DNA of 64,000 nt, taken from contig WIDE01000020.1 of the NCBI GenBank assembly GCA_015039315.1, forward strand, positions 171,936-235,935, read 5' to 3'. The number at the start of each line of letters is the position of its first letter. The stretch's first letter is position 1. Below the pieces are notes generated by a model. It ran no database searches, was not told the origin of the DNA, and saw only the letters and a list, made by a program, of their open reading frames with translations. The DNA comes from Clavulina sp. PMI_390 (lineage: Eukaryota > Basidiomycota > Agaricomycetes > Cantharellales > Hydnaceae). Shown piece after piece: positions 12,464 through 25,660 of this stretch. Both the position numbers and the translations under genes were made by a program.

Positions 12464-14271
12464 TCACTCATCATCGTCGTCCTCCATAATGATGCGTTTC
12501 TGAGGTTTCTTGGTCTGGGAAGCAGCCTCCGCATTTCCGGATCGGGGTGCTTGTTCGCTTTCATCCTGACTCATGTCCATGCCCTCCGACTCAACATCGA
12601 CATCGTCATCTGCCGTGGAGGCGGGAAGTCCGGAGGCTTTGGCATCTTTGCGCCGCTTCTTTGCCTGATCCTCAATATCACGATCCACTTTATCGAGGAA
12701 GTCAGGCTCATCATCGACATCCTCTTCAGCGCGCCGACGCTTGGATGTACCGTCATCATCACCATCGTCATCTGACGGATCATCATCAACCAAGAAATCA
12801 TCCGCTTCGTATTCTCCGCCCATATTAGGGGGTCCGCGAGGTTTCTTGGGTGTTGCGCCAAGCTTGCGTTTGCGAGGAGATCCATCGTCATCATCGTCAT
12901 CTCCATATGCTGCAGCAGGCTCGTCTGAGTCGTCATCTGAATACGCAAACTTGGACGCGCGAGATCCCCGAATGGACGATCGAGACTTTCGTCGGGCGCT
13001 AACCCTGTCGAAGCCTCCGTCCGAGTCGTCGTCATCGTATGCCGTACTTCGGCGCGATACACTACCAACAGCACCTGATGCACGAGATTTGCGCTTGCCC
13101 TTTTGCGCCTGGGGGTTTGTCCCTTGAGAATCAATGTTATCGGGAGCGAGACGCAAACGAGCGACTTTGCTATGCTTCTGGCCCACGGCACGCACGAGTT
13201 TGCGATGCGTCTCGGATTGCATGCCTGTTGGACGGAAGGTGACGAAGCCAGTTACTGGGGATTCGACTTGCAGGATGGAGGATTCCTGATGTTGGGCAGC
13301 CAGGTAGCTCAGCCCCTTATGTCCGAGATATGGCTTGGAAATGCTTGCGTCCGCCTCATCGTTAAGGTTGTTGCTGCTCCCAGATGGCTGCGAGGATCTG
13401 GAAGGGGTGGGTGCAATAGATTGTGATTGCGAAGACCCTTGGGTATTAGTTGCAGTCACTCCACCAGCACGGGGAACAGAGCCAGATGTATCCACGTTGA
13501 CCGTTACGTCGAAGATTTCATTGCCGAGCTGGAGGCTCATCGTTCCATCAGACCACCGAATTATTCGACTGTTAGATTGGCGATACTGGGGGGCTTTGTG
13601 TGAGAAGGTGCATGAACAGACTCCAAAATAAGGCTAAGTACACACCAGCTTCCCATCAGGCCCTTTTGCCCAGCGCCAGCGAACAGTGTTGTCAACTTCC
13701 AACTTGATACTTAAGCTCTGCTCGCGGATGGTATCGAGCTGGTCCTCAGTTACGTCGGCTTCAGGACCGCGATAGGTCTCTGGAGAGAAGGGCTGGGAAT
13801 CTATCTTGACAAAGTTGGGCATACGGGCAATCCATATCTATCGCATAGAAATTGTTATGAATATTGTCAAGGCTCAAGAGCTGTGATCCTCACATTGCCA
13901 TCCGAACTTCGAGGCAGTGGAATGTTAGGGACAACAGCATCTGCTTCCCGAGCAATAACAGGAGGTGCTTCTCGATCCTCCTCCTCATATTCCAATGCTT
14001 GACGCGCCTTGCGTTCAGCGGCGCTCAACCCAGAATCAGGGAGCGCGGACGGCGTCGATGAGGACGCGCGTCTAAAACGACAAGTTTAAGCAGTGCAGCC
14101 CATAAATGTAAAAATATGTTAAACCCACGACGCATTCTCTTTCTCGTCGTCGTCGTCTTCATCACCAAAGAGGTCTTCCATATCTTGGTCAACTATCGAC
14201 TTTTGGGGAGTAGGCTCAGGCGCCCCGGCGTCATCGTCGGACCCAAACATATCAACATCTGCAGCAGACAT
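12464..14271 (-). CDS. LEO1: RNA polymerase-associated PAF1 complex subunit Leo1
   Basis: Leo1 is a subunit of the nuclear PAF1 complex, which travels with RNA polymerase II and supports histone modification during elongation. The ATG at 14271 opens an acidic Asp/Glu-rich region (MFGSDDD, EDLFGDEDDDDEKEN). The conserved core starts with LPNFVKIDSQPFSPETY-like sequence at about 13822, then VDNTVRWRWAKGPDGK, an intron at about 13593-13646, then QSNSRIIRWSDGTMSLQLGN with EIFDVTVNV. QESSILQVESPVTGFVTFRP and the SETHRKLVRAVGQKHSKVA segment are also typical. The C-terminus is a long Lys/Arg- and Asp/Glu-rich disordered tail ending MEDDDDE. The order of acidic N-terminus, Leo1 core and charged tail matches fungal Leo1. 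Antisense open frames in this region are shadows of the low-complexity tail. Confidence 0.92.
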
Positions 14272-14811
14272 CTTGTAGCGTGAAATGCTCGAGGGATGAA
14301 AGTTTCACGGAGGGTTGGGAAACCCGGTTCGTTTACGATTGTTTGGCTCAATACGAATAGGCTCAATTGATAACTGCCCAGGAGTCTTTCAGATGGTTCA
14401 TCAGTTTAGCTAACTCAACGAGTAGTCAGTCAAATGGTCGGCGTAGTACATACTCCAAGGGCTCTTCCGTTTAGAGATGAAAATTGGTGCGTGTATTGAA
14501 AGTACATAAGTACAGGGGGGTGACCTCACAACTTCAAGAGACCCAATGTTACAGCCATAGCTAAAAGAACGAAGATCCAGGATGCAGAATTACACGAGAG
14601 CTAATGGAGACCGAAGACGCAGAAAATGTCAATGAGAAGAACGAAGAACCGAGAATCACAGTGAATGGAGGAGTAGTCATGCGCATCCTTCATGTAAAGG
14701 GAAGGGCAGGCGGGGTATTCTGAAGGAGTCGATAGAAATTGCGAAGAGAGGCGAAAGGAAACGAAGAAGGATGAAATACGGAAATGAACAGTCAAATGTC
14801 CACAAAGCAAA

Positions 14812-17800
14812 TCATTGCATGAGACAAGCAGAGCCAGATTCGTCACCATTCTGTTTCGCTTTACGTTTCAGACGAGATGGACTACCAGCGGGGGCTGATG
14901 GTGAATTCTTTACATCCTCAGTAGCCGGTGCAACAGCACTCCGAGGGAAGGAGTCGCTAGCATCAGAGCCTGCAGGATCATGCGAAGCATTCGCAGACGC
15001 TGCAGCAAAGGCTTGGCGCGCAGCCTCCTGCCTCGCGGCCTGAGAACCATCCGAAGATGATTGGAAGGCAGAGCCGGACCCTTGGGTTCCACTACCTGAG
15101 CTCCCATTACTGCCATTGCTTCGCAAACTGCGTCCCAGATGATTGGAAAAGTTCGAGTCACTCGAGGGAGAGCGTGCATGGTGCCCACTAGCTTGAGGTG
15201 TCATCGGGAGCGAGGTCGCTTCCGTGGCATCAGTGCTTGCCATGGAAGAACTGCTATTACGGTTCTTCCTCCATCCGCTAATGGTAGGGAATGAAGTGGG
15301 TGGAGAGATTCGCGCTTGAGATGCTGAAGTGCCAAGCCCGAGGCCCATAGCCGCGATACGCTTCGTGGTGGAGACCTTACGTCCTCGAGGTTCGGCAGGG
15401 GAAGGGGAAGGGGAGGCAGCTTGACGCTGGGTGTGCTCAGCAAATGCGCGAGCCTGTTGTTGCATGTCGCAGATAGGAGCTTCCATAATGCAACGGGAGT
15501 GGCAAACAAGGGAACAGCTCTGGCAGAATACTGCGCTCTTCTTCACAGACGTCCAGCATACACGGCAATCAACAGCTGCACGAGCAATCAAGACACGTCA
15601 GATAACCTAACTGATGCCTGAGGAAATGCCAAGTACCTTGGCTGAATGCAGTTTTGACGAAGAGGTGTTTAGGAGGAGGGACATCGAATTCAGGAGTATC
15701 GCCTTTTGCTCCAGGTTCGGGGATGGGTGTAGAAGCGGGTTGGGAGAACGATATTTGATGAGCGAGTGCTTGACGTTGTTGAAGGTCCGTGCTAACACGG
15801 CGGAGGAATGGGACGCTATCTTGAGGCCGTAGATCCTGAAGGAAGCGTCAGACTTTGTGATGACAATGAAGTGGTAGTCGAGCTTACCTTTAGCTCCACC
15901 CATGTATCTTTCAGCCAGGGGTGTTCAAAAAGCTCCTCTGCGCTAGGGCGTTTGCTGGGATCCTTGTTGAAGCACTGCGAGAAGAAGTCTTTGAGAGCGT
16001 CAGAGCAGTTGACCGGGAGTGGTGGGGAAGCATCGTCAACGATACGGAACATTACTGAAACACGACGATGAGATTAAGTGATGCACGAGCTAATAGAGAG
16101 AACACACCAGACATCCCGTTCGGAATATCAGCGTATGGTGGTTTTCCCGTTAGAAGTTCAATAACCGTGCAACCTAGAGACCAGATATCGGACGCTGGTG
16201 ATGCGCCATTCAGCTCGATCACTTCCGGCGCCACTGTTGTTGGAGAGTCAGCTATCTGCTAGAAGACTCGCTATCTCATACTCACTCCAATTAGGGGTAC
16301 CCGCAACGTCGTTCTTGATCTGCGCTACAGCGCGAAGATTGAGCGAAACACCAAAGTCGGATAGCTTGATATTCCCGTTCTTGGTAGTCAGAATGTTCGC
16401 GGCCTTCATGTCGCAATGCACAACCTAGGAAAATAGAAGGTTCAATGGAAAACCCCGGGTCAACTGCCAGAAAACAGCTAAGGCTTACTTCCGACTGATG
16501 GAGGTAATGGAGCCCTTCAAGAATTTTGGCGACATATCCTGCCACCAACCGCTCGTTCAGTTTCCCGAACGCCTTCAAGGTCTGGCCAAGTGAGCCATTT
16601 TCCGCATATCTACTCTCCGCATTAGAATACAATTAACCCTTGTGCACGATAGAGAATAACGTACTCGAGGACAATACTCAAAGCGTCCTTATCACGGCTC
16701 ATGCCTTCGTACTTGACGATGCTGGGGTGATCCAGCCGCTTCATCAGTTCAACCTCTTGCATGAGCTGGGTGACCTCGGGCTCAGGTAGGCCCGCCAGAC
16801 GAATTTGTTTCACTGCAACAACCTGGCCAGTCGTCATGTTTAGTGCGCGGTACACGGACCCGAACTGTCCTCGCCCAATACAGTTGCCCAGTTGCTGAAG
16901 AACAACACGAAAGTTAGCATCAGTAAAAGACCGGTAGTCAGAAGAACAGAAAAGCTACATACATATTGAACGGCAGGCTGACCCGCCTCCTTGACGATGA
17001 GGGTTCGCCGAACTGCCGTCTCCAGCCCACCCACTCCACCGTTAGCAGTCGTGCTAACATCCACCATACTTTCGAACCGGCCGCGTCTCCCAAATTTGAC
17101 ATCGTTCGTAGAATCGGACATCACGCGATCCATCCGGATACGCTGAGAGGAATCTCCCGCCGTATCCGACAGAATCCGCGAGCGAGGCGCCCCTGAGCGC
17201 GTTGTAGGCGGTGGTGGTGGCATTGCCTCTGCAGAAGTGGATTCAGGGATCGAGGCCTTTTTGGTGGGCGAGCTAGACACCCTGGCGAGAGCAGGCTTCC
17301 CGCCACGAATCAAACTATCATTTGATTGGCGACGGGGGAATGGAATTGGACCCGACCCAGATGGAGTGGATGCAGCAGGAAGCAAGGGAGAAGGTGTGAT
17401 AGAAGATTCAGCCAAACTCGAGGTAGATTCATTTGCCAGAGAGAGCATATCGCCATTTCCAGTACTTCCTGACATTCGATTCCTGGGAATTAACCGGCCA
17501 CTCGTGCGGCGGGATGGCGACGAGCTGATCCCACTACTCGTGCTCGCCAACCTAGCTGGAGATGGGCTTGACTCGCGGTCAAGCCTGCCAGCCCATTGAT
17601 CCCTCGTTCGAGAGTTGGCACGAACCATATGCGAAGGCGAAGAATATGGGAACGGGCGCTCGCGGCTTGGTGTACCCAGCTGGATGATCGTTGGGGGAGC
17701 CTCATCGTCTTCCTCAAAGACGTCCGCGTAGTGACCATTGGGGTGTATATGAGCTGGGGAGCTTCGAATAGGAGTGCCCAGGCTAGGGCGCGAAGGAGAT

Positions 17801-20800
17801 GAGGGGACACCACCAGACGAGGAAGGGATCATCAGGGGACGTAAGGGGCGACGAGGTGCACCAGGAGCCACCTCGTCTTCTTCCACCACGCGCACAAGAT
17901 CGGAAGCGATATCGCTACTTCGCCGATCCCTCTTTGTACCTGACTGAGGTGGGGAGATGGGCACGAGAGAGTGGATCGTGTCGCTTGAATCATTTCCTGC
18001 AGGGTCTTCAAATTCCTCCATCAGCGCGATATTCTTTGCCGCATCGCGCGCCTCTGACCGCGACAGAGAGGGTACTCCGGTCGACGGAACAGTGAAATTC
18101 GTTCGAATGCTCCCAAACTTGTCATATCGACTGGCAGCGCCACCAAGCCCGCTACGCAGGGAATAGTTAGAGTCGAACAGAGAGTCTGCTGTGGTGGCAC
18201 TGGAAGTAGTGGTAGTGGTGGTGGTCGAGCTGGCGATAGACACCCGATGAGACGGAGGAATACCAGACACTGATTGTTTCGATGGGAAGCGAGGAGAGGA
18301 TGCGGAGGGGGAAGAAGGGCTAGGAGGCGGCATCGAAGTATGCTTCTTGACTTGGATAGGCTGAGAACCCTGCGGTGTTGCATCGGAACGTGTCGCAGTA
18401 CGAGGGCTCGGTGAACTCAGAGAGGGCTCCATGAGCACCGAGCTGGACGCCAATGACGTTGTGCTAGCATTGGGAATAGCTCCTCCGGAGACCCGACGAC
18501 CAGTGAGGATTGGGATCGGCGCAGGATTTGGCTTGAGTTGAGTTGCATCCTGCTTGGCTCGAGAAGACGACGTCGGTGGCGTGGGAGGCAGGAGCAGATT
18601 TGGAGTCGAGGCGCTAGGACCACTTCCCCTCCTCGTACCTCGAAGAGCAGCCTGTTGGGCGGCTGATCCGGCCCATACCTGGGTGGTGCCCGATTCGAAC
18701 CACGGTGCAGAGCCCACAATGCTGCTCGGTGAGCCAGGTCGGGAAGAATCATCTCCACTGACCCGAAGGGATGGCTTCTGCGCCGTTGCGTTCGTGACAG
18801 AAGGACGGCGGGGAGAACGCGCGGGTGGAGGGGCAGGGGAGGAAACCGGGGCAGGGCTGACACTTCTCCGCCCACTACCTTCCAGCACACCGCTTTCAAC
18901 TACTGCTTGAAGGGCGAGCACAACATTCGCGACGCGGGTCATCGACGACGCTGTGCACACTGCAAAGTCTTCCTTTGAGCACATAGCAAGATTGGCATTG
19001 GCATTCTTAGGATCGGAAGAAGAGGTCTCGTCAAGCAACTCCCTGGTCGCTGCTGCGAAGTTTGAGATGTTTGTAGCTTTGGCGATACCATCTTCCCGGT
19101 GGTCGATCTTGGAGATGGTATCAGGGCGCCACTTATTAAGGAGCCTGAGTCAAACAAGCGTTAGATTCGACGCTCTCCACCACAAAATATGAAGGTTAAA
19201 CTTACTGGCATAAGATATAACCATCTCGGAGCGCATCACAAAACATCTTCCTCTCTTTTTCGTCGTCATCTGCACCTACAGTCCTCTCTCCATCACCCCA
19301 CTTTTTGGTGAGCTTCATCAAGCCTCTCGTGCGCACTTCCATCTCTTGCAGCCACTGCCGCCCAAGCAGAGGAGAGCTCGACTGCATGAGATCGTACGGT
19401 GGGGTACTAGACTCGCGCACAATAAAATTAATCGCTGCGCGGATTGCAGCACGGGCTGTTGCCGCTTCCTCGGATGACTTGGAGGAGTTCTGACTAGATG
19501 TTTGAGGTGGAGCAGGGCGAGCTTGCGTATTAGATGACCGTCGCTGAGGGGATGATGGCGACTCTGGAGAGGCAGGGGTGTCCAAGGACGCCCTCTTCTT
19601 TTGGGGAGTCGACGTTGAGGAACCTGTGACAGGAGTAGCGGACCTCCGAGGGCCAGTGGGAGTAGGAGCGCGAGCTGATGAGGAGAGGGGTAAGTTGGAG
19701 GTAGATGCAGAGGTCAAGGATGATCGATGTGGCTGAGTTGATTGGGCGGTTTTGTAGCTAGAAGGGGTCGTTGGCGATACCGAAGAACGGGTAGCCGAAC
19801 TCGAGCGGCGGCGAACCGTAGCCCCTTCAGTATCAATCTTAGCAGAAGTAGGCGCCGTGGAAGGCGAAAGTTCCCCAGGTTGCTTCTCGTCCACACTTTT
19901 CCTCACAGACGAGCGCTTCGTAATTGGAGGGGGAGTTGGGCTAACGGCCCCTGCTCGGCTCGTACTCCTCATCCGGCTTGCATCATTGCTCACAATGGGT
20001 TCCGCGGAAGATTGGACGAGGGAGGGGGAAGAGGGAGAAGTCAGTCTCGACCTCGAAATTCCAGAGACAGGGGGTCTCTTCGATGCTAGCTTGGAAGGAG
20101 AAGATGGAGTAGGGGTTGGAGATGTGGGCCTGGCGGCCGATGCCCCTGTACCCCTGGGACCGGTTGTAGGTGGTCGCGAAGACGCGCGGGACTCGGAGCG
20201 ATCGCGCGTCGAGGCTGCGAGTGAAGTAGTGGATGCATTCGTAGGACGAGAGGGTGTAGAAGTAGTAGGGGTGGTGGCAGTGACAGTAGATATACTTGGC
20301 CGCCGTCCTGCCACAGTTCCCTTTGCCGCAGAGGCTGGTGAGGAGGTAGTAGGGGGTTTCGACGCACCACGTTGAGCGGTGGACGAGGGATCGAACGCGG
20401 CAGCCAGTGACAGTAACGGCTGGTGTTTCTCACGCCGCGCCAGAGTATGCAACGCAGGATCGGAGAGCGTTCCAGCACGTAGCGTCGGGGCTTGGAAGCC
20501 AGCCCCGGCACGGAATGTGGCTTCACCATCTTTCTTCTTCGTATCACGGTCACGGGCTCGATCCCCCCGAAGGTTGACTGAGGACAAACGCGACTTGTTG
20601 CCTGTGAGCATCTTGAAGAACTTTCCGCCACGCGCGGTCTTCTCATGATCAGCAGGGGGCTCAGGAGAGGGGGAGGGTCTTGGATTTGATAAAATAGCAG
20701 TGGAAGTGGAATGAGTAGTGGATGTGGAAGGAGCGGGGGAGGCAGTGGCAGTGCGAGACGGAGGACGAGGAGGATTGCGGCTCTGATGATTAATTGCGGG

Positions 20801-21296
20801 CGATGATGGGCCCCGTGAACAACTTGAGGAACTTTCCGCCACGCGCGGTCTTGTCATGATCAGCAGGGGGCTCGGGAGAAGGGGAGAGTCTCGGGTTTGA
20901 TAAAATAGCAGTGGAGGTGGAATGAGTGGTGGATGTGGAAAGAGCGGGGGAGGCAGTGGCAGTGCGAGACGGAGGACGAGGAGGATTGCGGCTCTGATGA
21001 TTAATTGCGGGCGATGATGGGTTATTATTGGTATGATGAACTGCTCTAGAGGTCGTTCGGGTCATATCAGCCGTGGTTGATGTCGTAAGACCCTGCCCAC
21101 CAGCCACGCCAACAGTGGAGTCCAGGGGGGCAGCATCGCGCTCTTTGTTGGTGGTACGGACGTGAACATGGCCAGCGGCAGAACGAAGAGTCTCTTGGAG
21201 CGAACTCCGGAGGGTCTTCTTGGCTGGCTTCGCGAGGGAAGGGGGGGTGTGGAGGTCATGAGCCCGTTTGGGAGAAGCTGCAACAGCTGCACTCAT
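14812..21296 (-). CDS. Giant CH-domain / Cdc7-SepH-type septation kinase with C-terminal CaaX
   Basis: Predicted serine/threonine kinase of the septation-initiation/mitotic-exit class. Order: a Ser/Pro/Thr-rich N-terminus (21296-19500); a calponin-homology domain (about 19500-18900; [38 protein letters not shown] joined to [19 protein letters not shown]); about 600 disordered residues; then the kinase (about 16895-15800) with [58 protein letters not shown] and [19 protein letters not shown]. All catalytic residues are present; HCDxKAANIL is typical of Cdc7/SepH/Cdc15. A cysteine/histidine module follows ([25 protein letters not shown], about 15590-15490), resembling a C1 zinc finger. The protein ends SACLMQ, a possible prenylation motif. 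CH and kinase parts lie in one open exon, so the fusion is real in the sequence. A 211-bp tandem repeat at 20600-21021 shifts frame, so the true start may be the ATG at 20857. Confidence 0.8.
20600..21021. repeat. Two abutting 211-bp direct repeats inside the kinase gene
   Basis: Unit 1 (20600-20810) and unit 2 (20811-21021) are nearly identical, differing at a modest number of scattered bases. On the minus strand both encode the same Ser/Thr/Pro-rich segment ([20 protein letters not shown] ... [14 protein letters not shown]). Because 211 is not a multiple of three, the copies are read in different frames: the frame from ATG 21296 stops just after unit 2 (at about 20790), while the frame leading to the CH domain starts within it. 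Confidence 0.9.
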
Positions 21297-22270
21297 CGTC
21301 AGCAGCTTGCACTATAGTGGCATTTCAAGTTATGTTGCAGCGCTGAGGAGGCTCAAACAGATCTCTAATTAGTCAAGGACAGTTTTCTGGGACTTGAAAC
21401 GCGTCGAAACGCTGTCCGCGAGCTGGTGACACTGAGGGGGGTGATGGGTATCCTCGCAAGCGGGGGAGATGTGGGGAAGCTCTAGGAGCTATCGCGAGTC
21501 CTGTCCAAGTTATGCCTCGTGTTCCAGCAAGGATAGGGGACCTGGAGGGAGACGCTCGCGGGCGGAGGACTAGAGGAGAACAGACGAAGCACACTAGAGG
21601 CAATTCAGTCACATCTCAACTCCAGTTCCCACGCCTGTCCGATCAATATGATCGCTCACGAATACCCCCTACAGCCTTCTTGCATCCATAAACGAAGACC
21701 ACGATGGCTAAGCGTGGCTAAGCGAGACCTCGAAGCCATTTTGCGAGTTTTCCACGAGTTTTTGCACACCCAGCCTTTTGTTTCGCGTCTGGCGAGGCAC
21801 AACACGTGTAGTTGGGAGCTCAACACTCAACTTGATTGCACCGTCATACCAATGAGCTGATATTTCGTACAATAAACCGTCGAAGGCAGCCGCTCAGGGA
21901 GAGATCCTCCGAAGATCTGCTTGCCTCGGACAATCAGAGAGCCAACCTAAATAGGAACGGACAGGCAATATGCGCCGGACTCAATGCCATGGTCACGGTG
22001 GCTGGTTTAGCTCTGCTTCGGGGCTGCTTCTTGATAACACACACTCCGCACAGAATGGAATCAACGGCAACCGCGATGGTGAAAAAAAGAGCTACCGTGC
22101 GATATATGCGGGTACCTCATCAATGTTTTATTAGCCTACTATTCATCGGGTTTGATAAGAGAAGCAGGTGGGTGGTAGAGTCGTGTTACAGTGCCAAAAT
22201 GAGGATGTGAGAAAGACAGGCTTTAGAATGCAGAGAAGATCAAACACCATAGAACGGATCCCCCACGCAT
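21297..22270. other. Intergenic, upstream of the septation kinase
   Basis: About 970 bases between the kinase start and the SIR2 stop, both genes on the minus strand. No supported gene; presumably holds the kinase promoter. Confidence 0.5.
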
Positions 22271-25200
22271 TCATCGAAACCTCATCCGTTTCCCATCGCG
22301 TTCTTCTGGAGCACTCAATGAAGTCAAGGGGGTGGTCGAACCATGGGTTGCCGTTCTCCTCAGGGGATCAGTATCGTCCTCGGACGTGCCAAAGTACTCG
22401 GGTGCGACGTCATCCTCTAATGAGGTGAGCGACGACTCAGATCCAGAGGTCAGATATGTATGCTGATGAAGCACAGGAAATCAAACGATGTCAGCGTCAT
22501 ATTTCACCAGGCGATCGCGGGGTAGCTGTTATGAATCGTAACTCGTCTCATAGGTTCCAGTGAATCATGAACGGTTCGGCCAAACGCGCGGCCAAGGCAA
22601 TTGCCACGCAACGCCCTTGACGTGATCATGCAGACACCGGGTCTAGCGCGCTTGCTGGCCATAACAAGCAAGTGCAAGTAAAGAATTAGGATGCAATAAC
22701 GTACCTGGTTCTTCTTCAACTTCTTCTCAATCGCCTTTGCATTGACCGCCTTCGACTTCCCACCTGCTCTTGACTTTGATGATAGGCTGGATAGGGAGGA
22801 TGTGGAGGACGACTGAAGAAGCAGCGGTCCGGGCTCCGCCCCAGGAAACATCCACACATGACTGCAACGGGACGTATTGATGCATCAGTGAGGTGGGGGC
22901 ATGAGCGCCTCAGACTCAGGCAGGATGACCAATCGCGATCAAAAGCTTACCTAGCCCCTATCCGAGTTGGCTGTATGGAGGATGCACCAGGAAGCTCATC
23001 CACCTTGCTCTTCCGCTTCGCCGGGGCCGCTTTTGCTTTCCCCTTGCCGTTCGACTTGACGGTCTTCATAGATGAGTTGGTTGCAGTGCTGTTGCTGCCG
23101 CTCGTATTGCCACCACTGCTGCCACTAGAACCCGTCGGGGACGGGGCATCCGACTCGATGGTCATCTGAGCGGTAGCGGCGGTCAAAGATTGATCCTTAA
23201 CTTCCTTCACTTTCGGAACCGCCAGGGGCGGAGGAAGAATCCAGCCTTTTCCCAATCGGTTACACAAATACTGGACGATCTCATCTGCGTCGCCAAGCAG
23301 GACAACCTAAGAGCAAGATGAGATGATAGTCAATGCATAGCCCCAGCAGAATCCGCGCAGCACAATATAATTGAGTCATTCTAGAACTGGGAGAAGCACA
23401 GGGTCGGTGGAGGTCAAGGGGCATCACTCGTCCTCGTGTTGCATGTCCCCCGACAGGTTGACAGATGAACCCAATTGTTCGGCCAACGAAAGTTGATTGG
23501 CCGAATTCTCTTTTTCGTTATTCGAGTATGGACGAAGACACGCTCATATGGGCAGCTTTGACCAGATAAACGACGGTTCCAGAGGTTCCTCTGGAGGCAC
23601 GATGAAACCATTAGGGGTCATAAAGGGCAGTACTCACATCGGGGTCACCATGAACCACAGGAGTCTTGTTAATCAATACTTGAGGGATGGAGTGAGGAAC
23701 TCGATCTATTCAGAGTGCCAAGCGAAGAAAGACAGAGCAAAGCCACAACCGACGGGAAAGGCACGTTTAAAGATTGTGGCGTTGTGCGGTACGTCGTGGA
23801 GGGGGTTGAGGCGGAAATGGGGAAAGGGGTTAGGGCACGTTGCTTGAACCAACAGAGTGGGTGACTCACAAACAATGTCCGCAACTGGGGCCACCTGAGC
23901 AATAATAAAGTAACCTCTCGTCGATCAGGGGGAATGTCGACCAAGGAAGAAAAATTAGCGCACTCTCGCACCTTGAGCGATGTCCCGATGATTAGGAGTA
24001 GATCAAAGTCCGCCCTCTTGATGTCTTCGACGAATAGCTCGTCAAAGTTCGAGTGCAGCGCCTCGCCAAAGAAGGTAATGTCGGGCTACACATTCTCAAC
24101 CGAGTAAGCTGTTGAAGATAGGGTGCTGTCCCTAGACGACAAACCTTCATAATGTGCCTGACAGCATCGCGGTCGTTGTCTACATCGTCATCATCTTCCC
24201 ACCCACTCTTCCGTTTCTTCTTCTGGGGTTTTGATGAACTTGAGCTAGTAGAACCTCCGGCACTTTTTCGGCCGGCATTGTTTGGGCGCAATTTGTTCTG
24301 GCGTTTGGTACAAAGGTTGCACCATGGGATTGTGTGGGAATAAATGCTAGCCTCTATAGCTGACCCTGGTACGCGGTTACGGCAAACAATGCAGGATGCT
24401 GTGGCGAACGATCCATGGCACTGGAATATCTTCTTCAAGCCCACACGGGACTCGATATTGTCTATATTCTGGGTATAGTTGCGGAGCAACTACGGTAGGG
24501 ATATTTCAGAGTAATAAGCAGAGAGTGGAATATATACACTCACCTGCCCTCGGCTTTCGAGGAGCTTGACGAACCTGTGACACGGAGACGGGATGAAGTT
24601 GCTCGGATAGATTTGGCTGTGGAGCAAATATAGAGCCATGAATGAGAGAGTTTTCACACACATCAACCATGTTACCTAGCGAACGAGCTTTGGAAAGAAT
24701 CAGAATAAGGTCTAGAAAGAACAAGGGCTCATACGCACTAGAAAACTTCAGGATATGTCTTGAAGTAATCAATATCAAACCTGAAGTTACGAGTTCCATA
24801 TTTGAGTTGCACGCAACCTAGTGAGGTAGAAGAAACTCAAACATTTGTTGTGGGTCATCTAGTTCATACTTCCCTTCCCGCTGGAGCTTTGCGTACAGCC
24901 CAGAGGAAGATCGAAAATCGGCTGGCAAACTTGGGCTCAGATGACAGTCCTGTTGAACGAAAGAAAATCGCTTACGGATACCACACGACACAGAGATACC
25001 CGCGCCAGTGAGCACCATAATTCTGCGTGACTTTTTGAGTAGATGAACGACGTCTTCCACGGTATTGTACTGTGGAAGCCTGTCCCGCGACTGCCGGCTG
25101 TGACCAAGACATGAATGGTCAAAAATCTTAGAACTTGATTCAGGATTCTTACAGACGATGCATCGTCTTCCGTAAAAGCTTAAGTGCGTGATCTTCGGGT

Positions 25201-25517
25201 ATTTCCGTAGGGACAGTAACCCCAAGCAATTTCAGCAATACTCGAGCACTCTCGTTTTTGGTGGGATCGTATCGCTCAAGCCAGGCCTCCGCACCTATCC
25301 AGTCAGAGTTCATCACATGTTTCCGACAGATCAAGATGAAACATGACATACCTGTGTCTTTCAGATATTTTACGGCTGCTACATCTGGCTCAGAAGCAAA
25401 TGGCCCATCAAAGTAACGGGTAGGATGAGCGGTCGTTGAAGGGCCAGCCACGGGAACGCGGTGGCCCTCAGCCGACGCGTCACTGGACAAGCTTGTGAGG
25501 GATGAGCCGTCAAACAT
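22271..25517 (-). CDS. SIR2-family NAD-dependent protein deacetylase
   Basis: NAD-dependent sirtuin, probably a nuclear histone deacetylase of the Sir2/Hst1/SIRT1 class. ATG at 25517 ([12 protein letters not shown]). An N-terminal helical part ([20 protein letters not shown]) precedes the catalytic core. NAD-binding is seen as [14 protein letters not shown] followed by [12 protein letters not shown], then [11 protein letters not shown]. The catalytic histidine lies in [13 protein letters not shown]. Zinc ligands are the pairs CIVC and CNLC. Between the zinc pairs and [19 protein letters not shown] sits a Lys- and Asp-rich insert ([16 protein letters not shown]) typical of fungal members. [17 protein letters not shown] and the [20 protein letters not shown] region close the Rossmann fold. 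A long Ser- and Lys-rich tail runs to the stop at 22271. At least seven introns interrupt it. The start lies head-to-head with the next gene. Confidence 0.92.
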
Positions 25518-25660
25518 GCAACAGAATTGTGCGGTTCGTGGTCGACGACGCGTCTGAGGGGAGAGCTGGCTGTCACTGCTCGGTCACGACATCAATAACA
25601 CACAACAATCGCACGTCTTGCTCCGGCAGCCAGTCGTCTACGGCCTCAGCAGTGACGGTC
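25518..25660. promoter_or_regulatory. Divergent promoter of SIR2 and the disordered nuclear protein
   Basis: Only 143 bases separate the SIR2 ATG (25517, minus) from the ATG at 25661 (plus). An in-frame upstream ATG at 25502 would make the two coding regions overlap, so the shared region may be shorter still. No TATA box is visible. Confidence 0.5.

Noticed and set aside
12311..13631. Long antisense open frames across LEO1, some hydrophobic
   Set aside because: They mirror the Asp/Ser/Lys-rich Leo1 tail; GAT/TCA-rich repeats give open frames in other phases by composition.
18680..18710. GGTTCGAATC on the minus strand, resembling a tRNA B box
   Set aside because: It lies inside the coding exon of the septation kinase ([11 protein letters not shown]) and no acceptor stem or A box is found around it.
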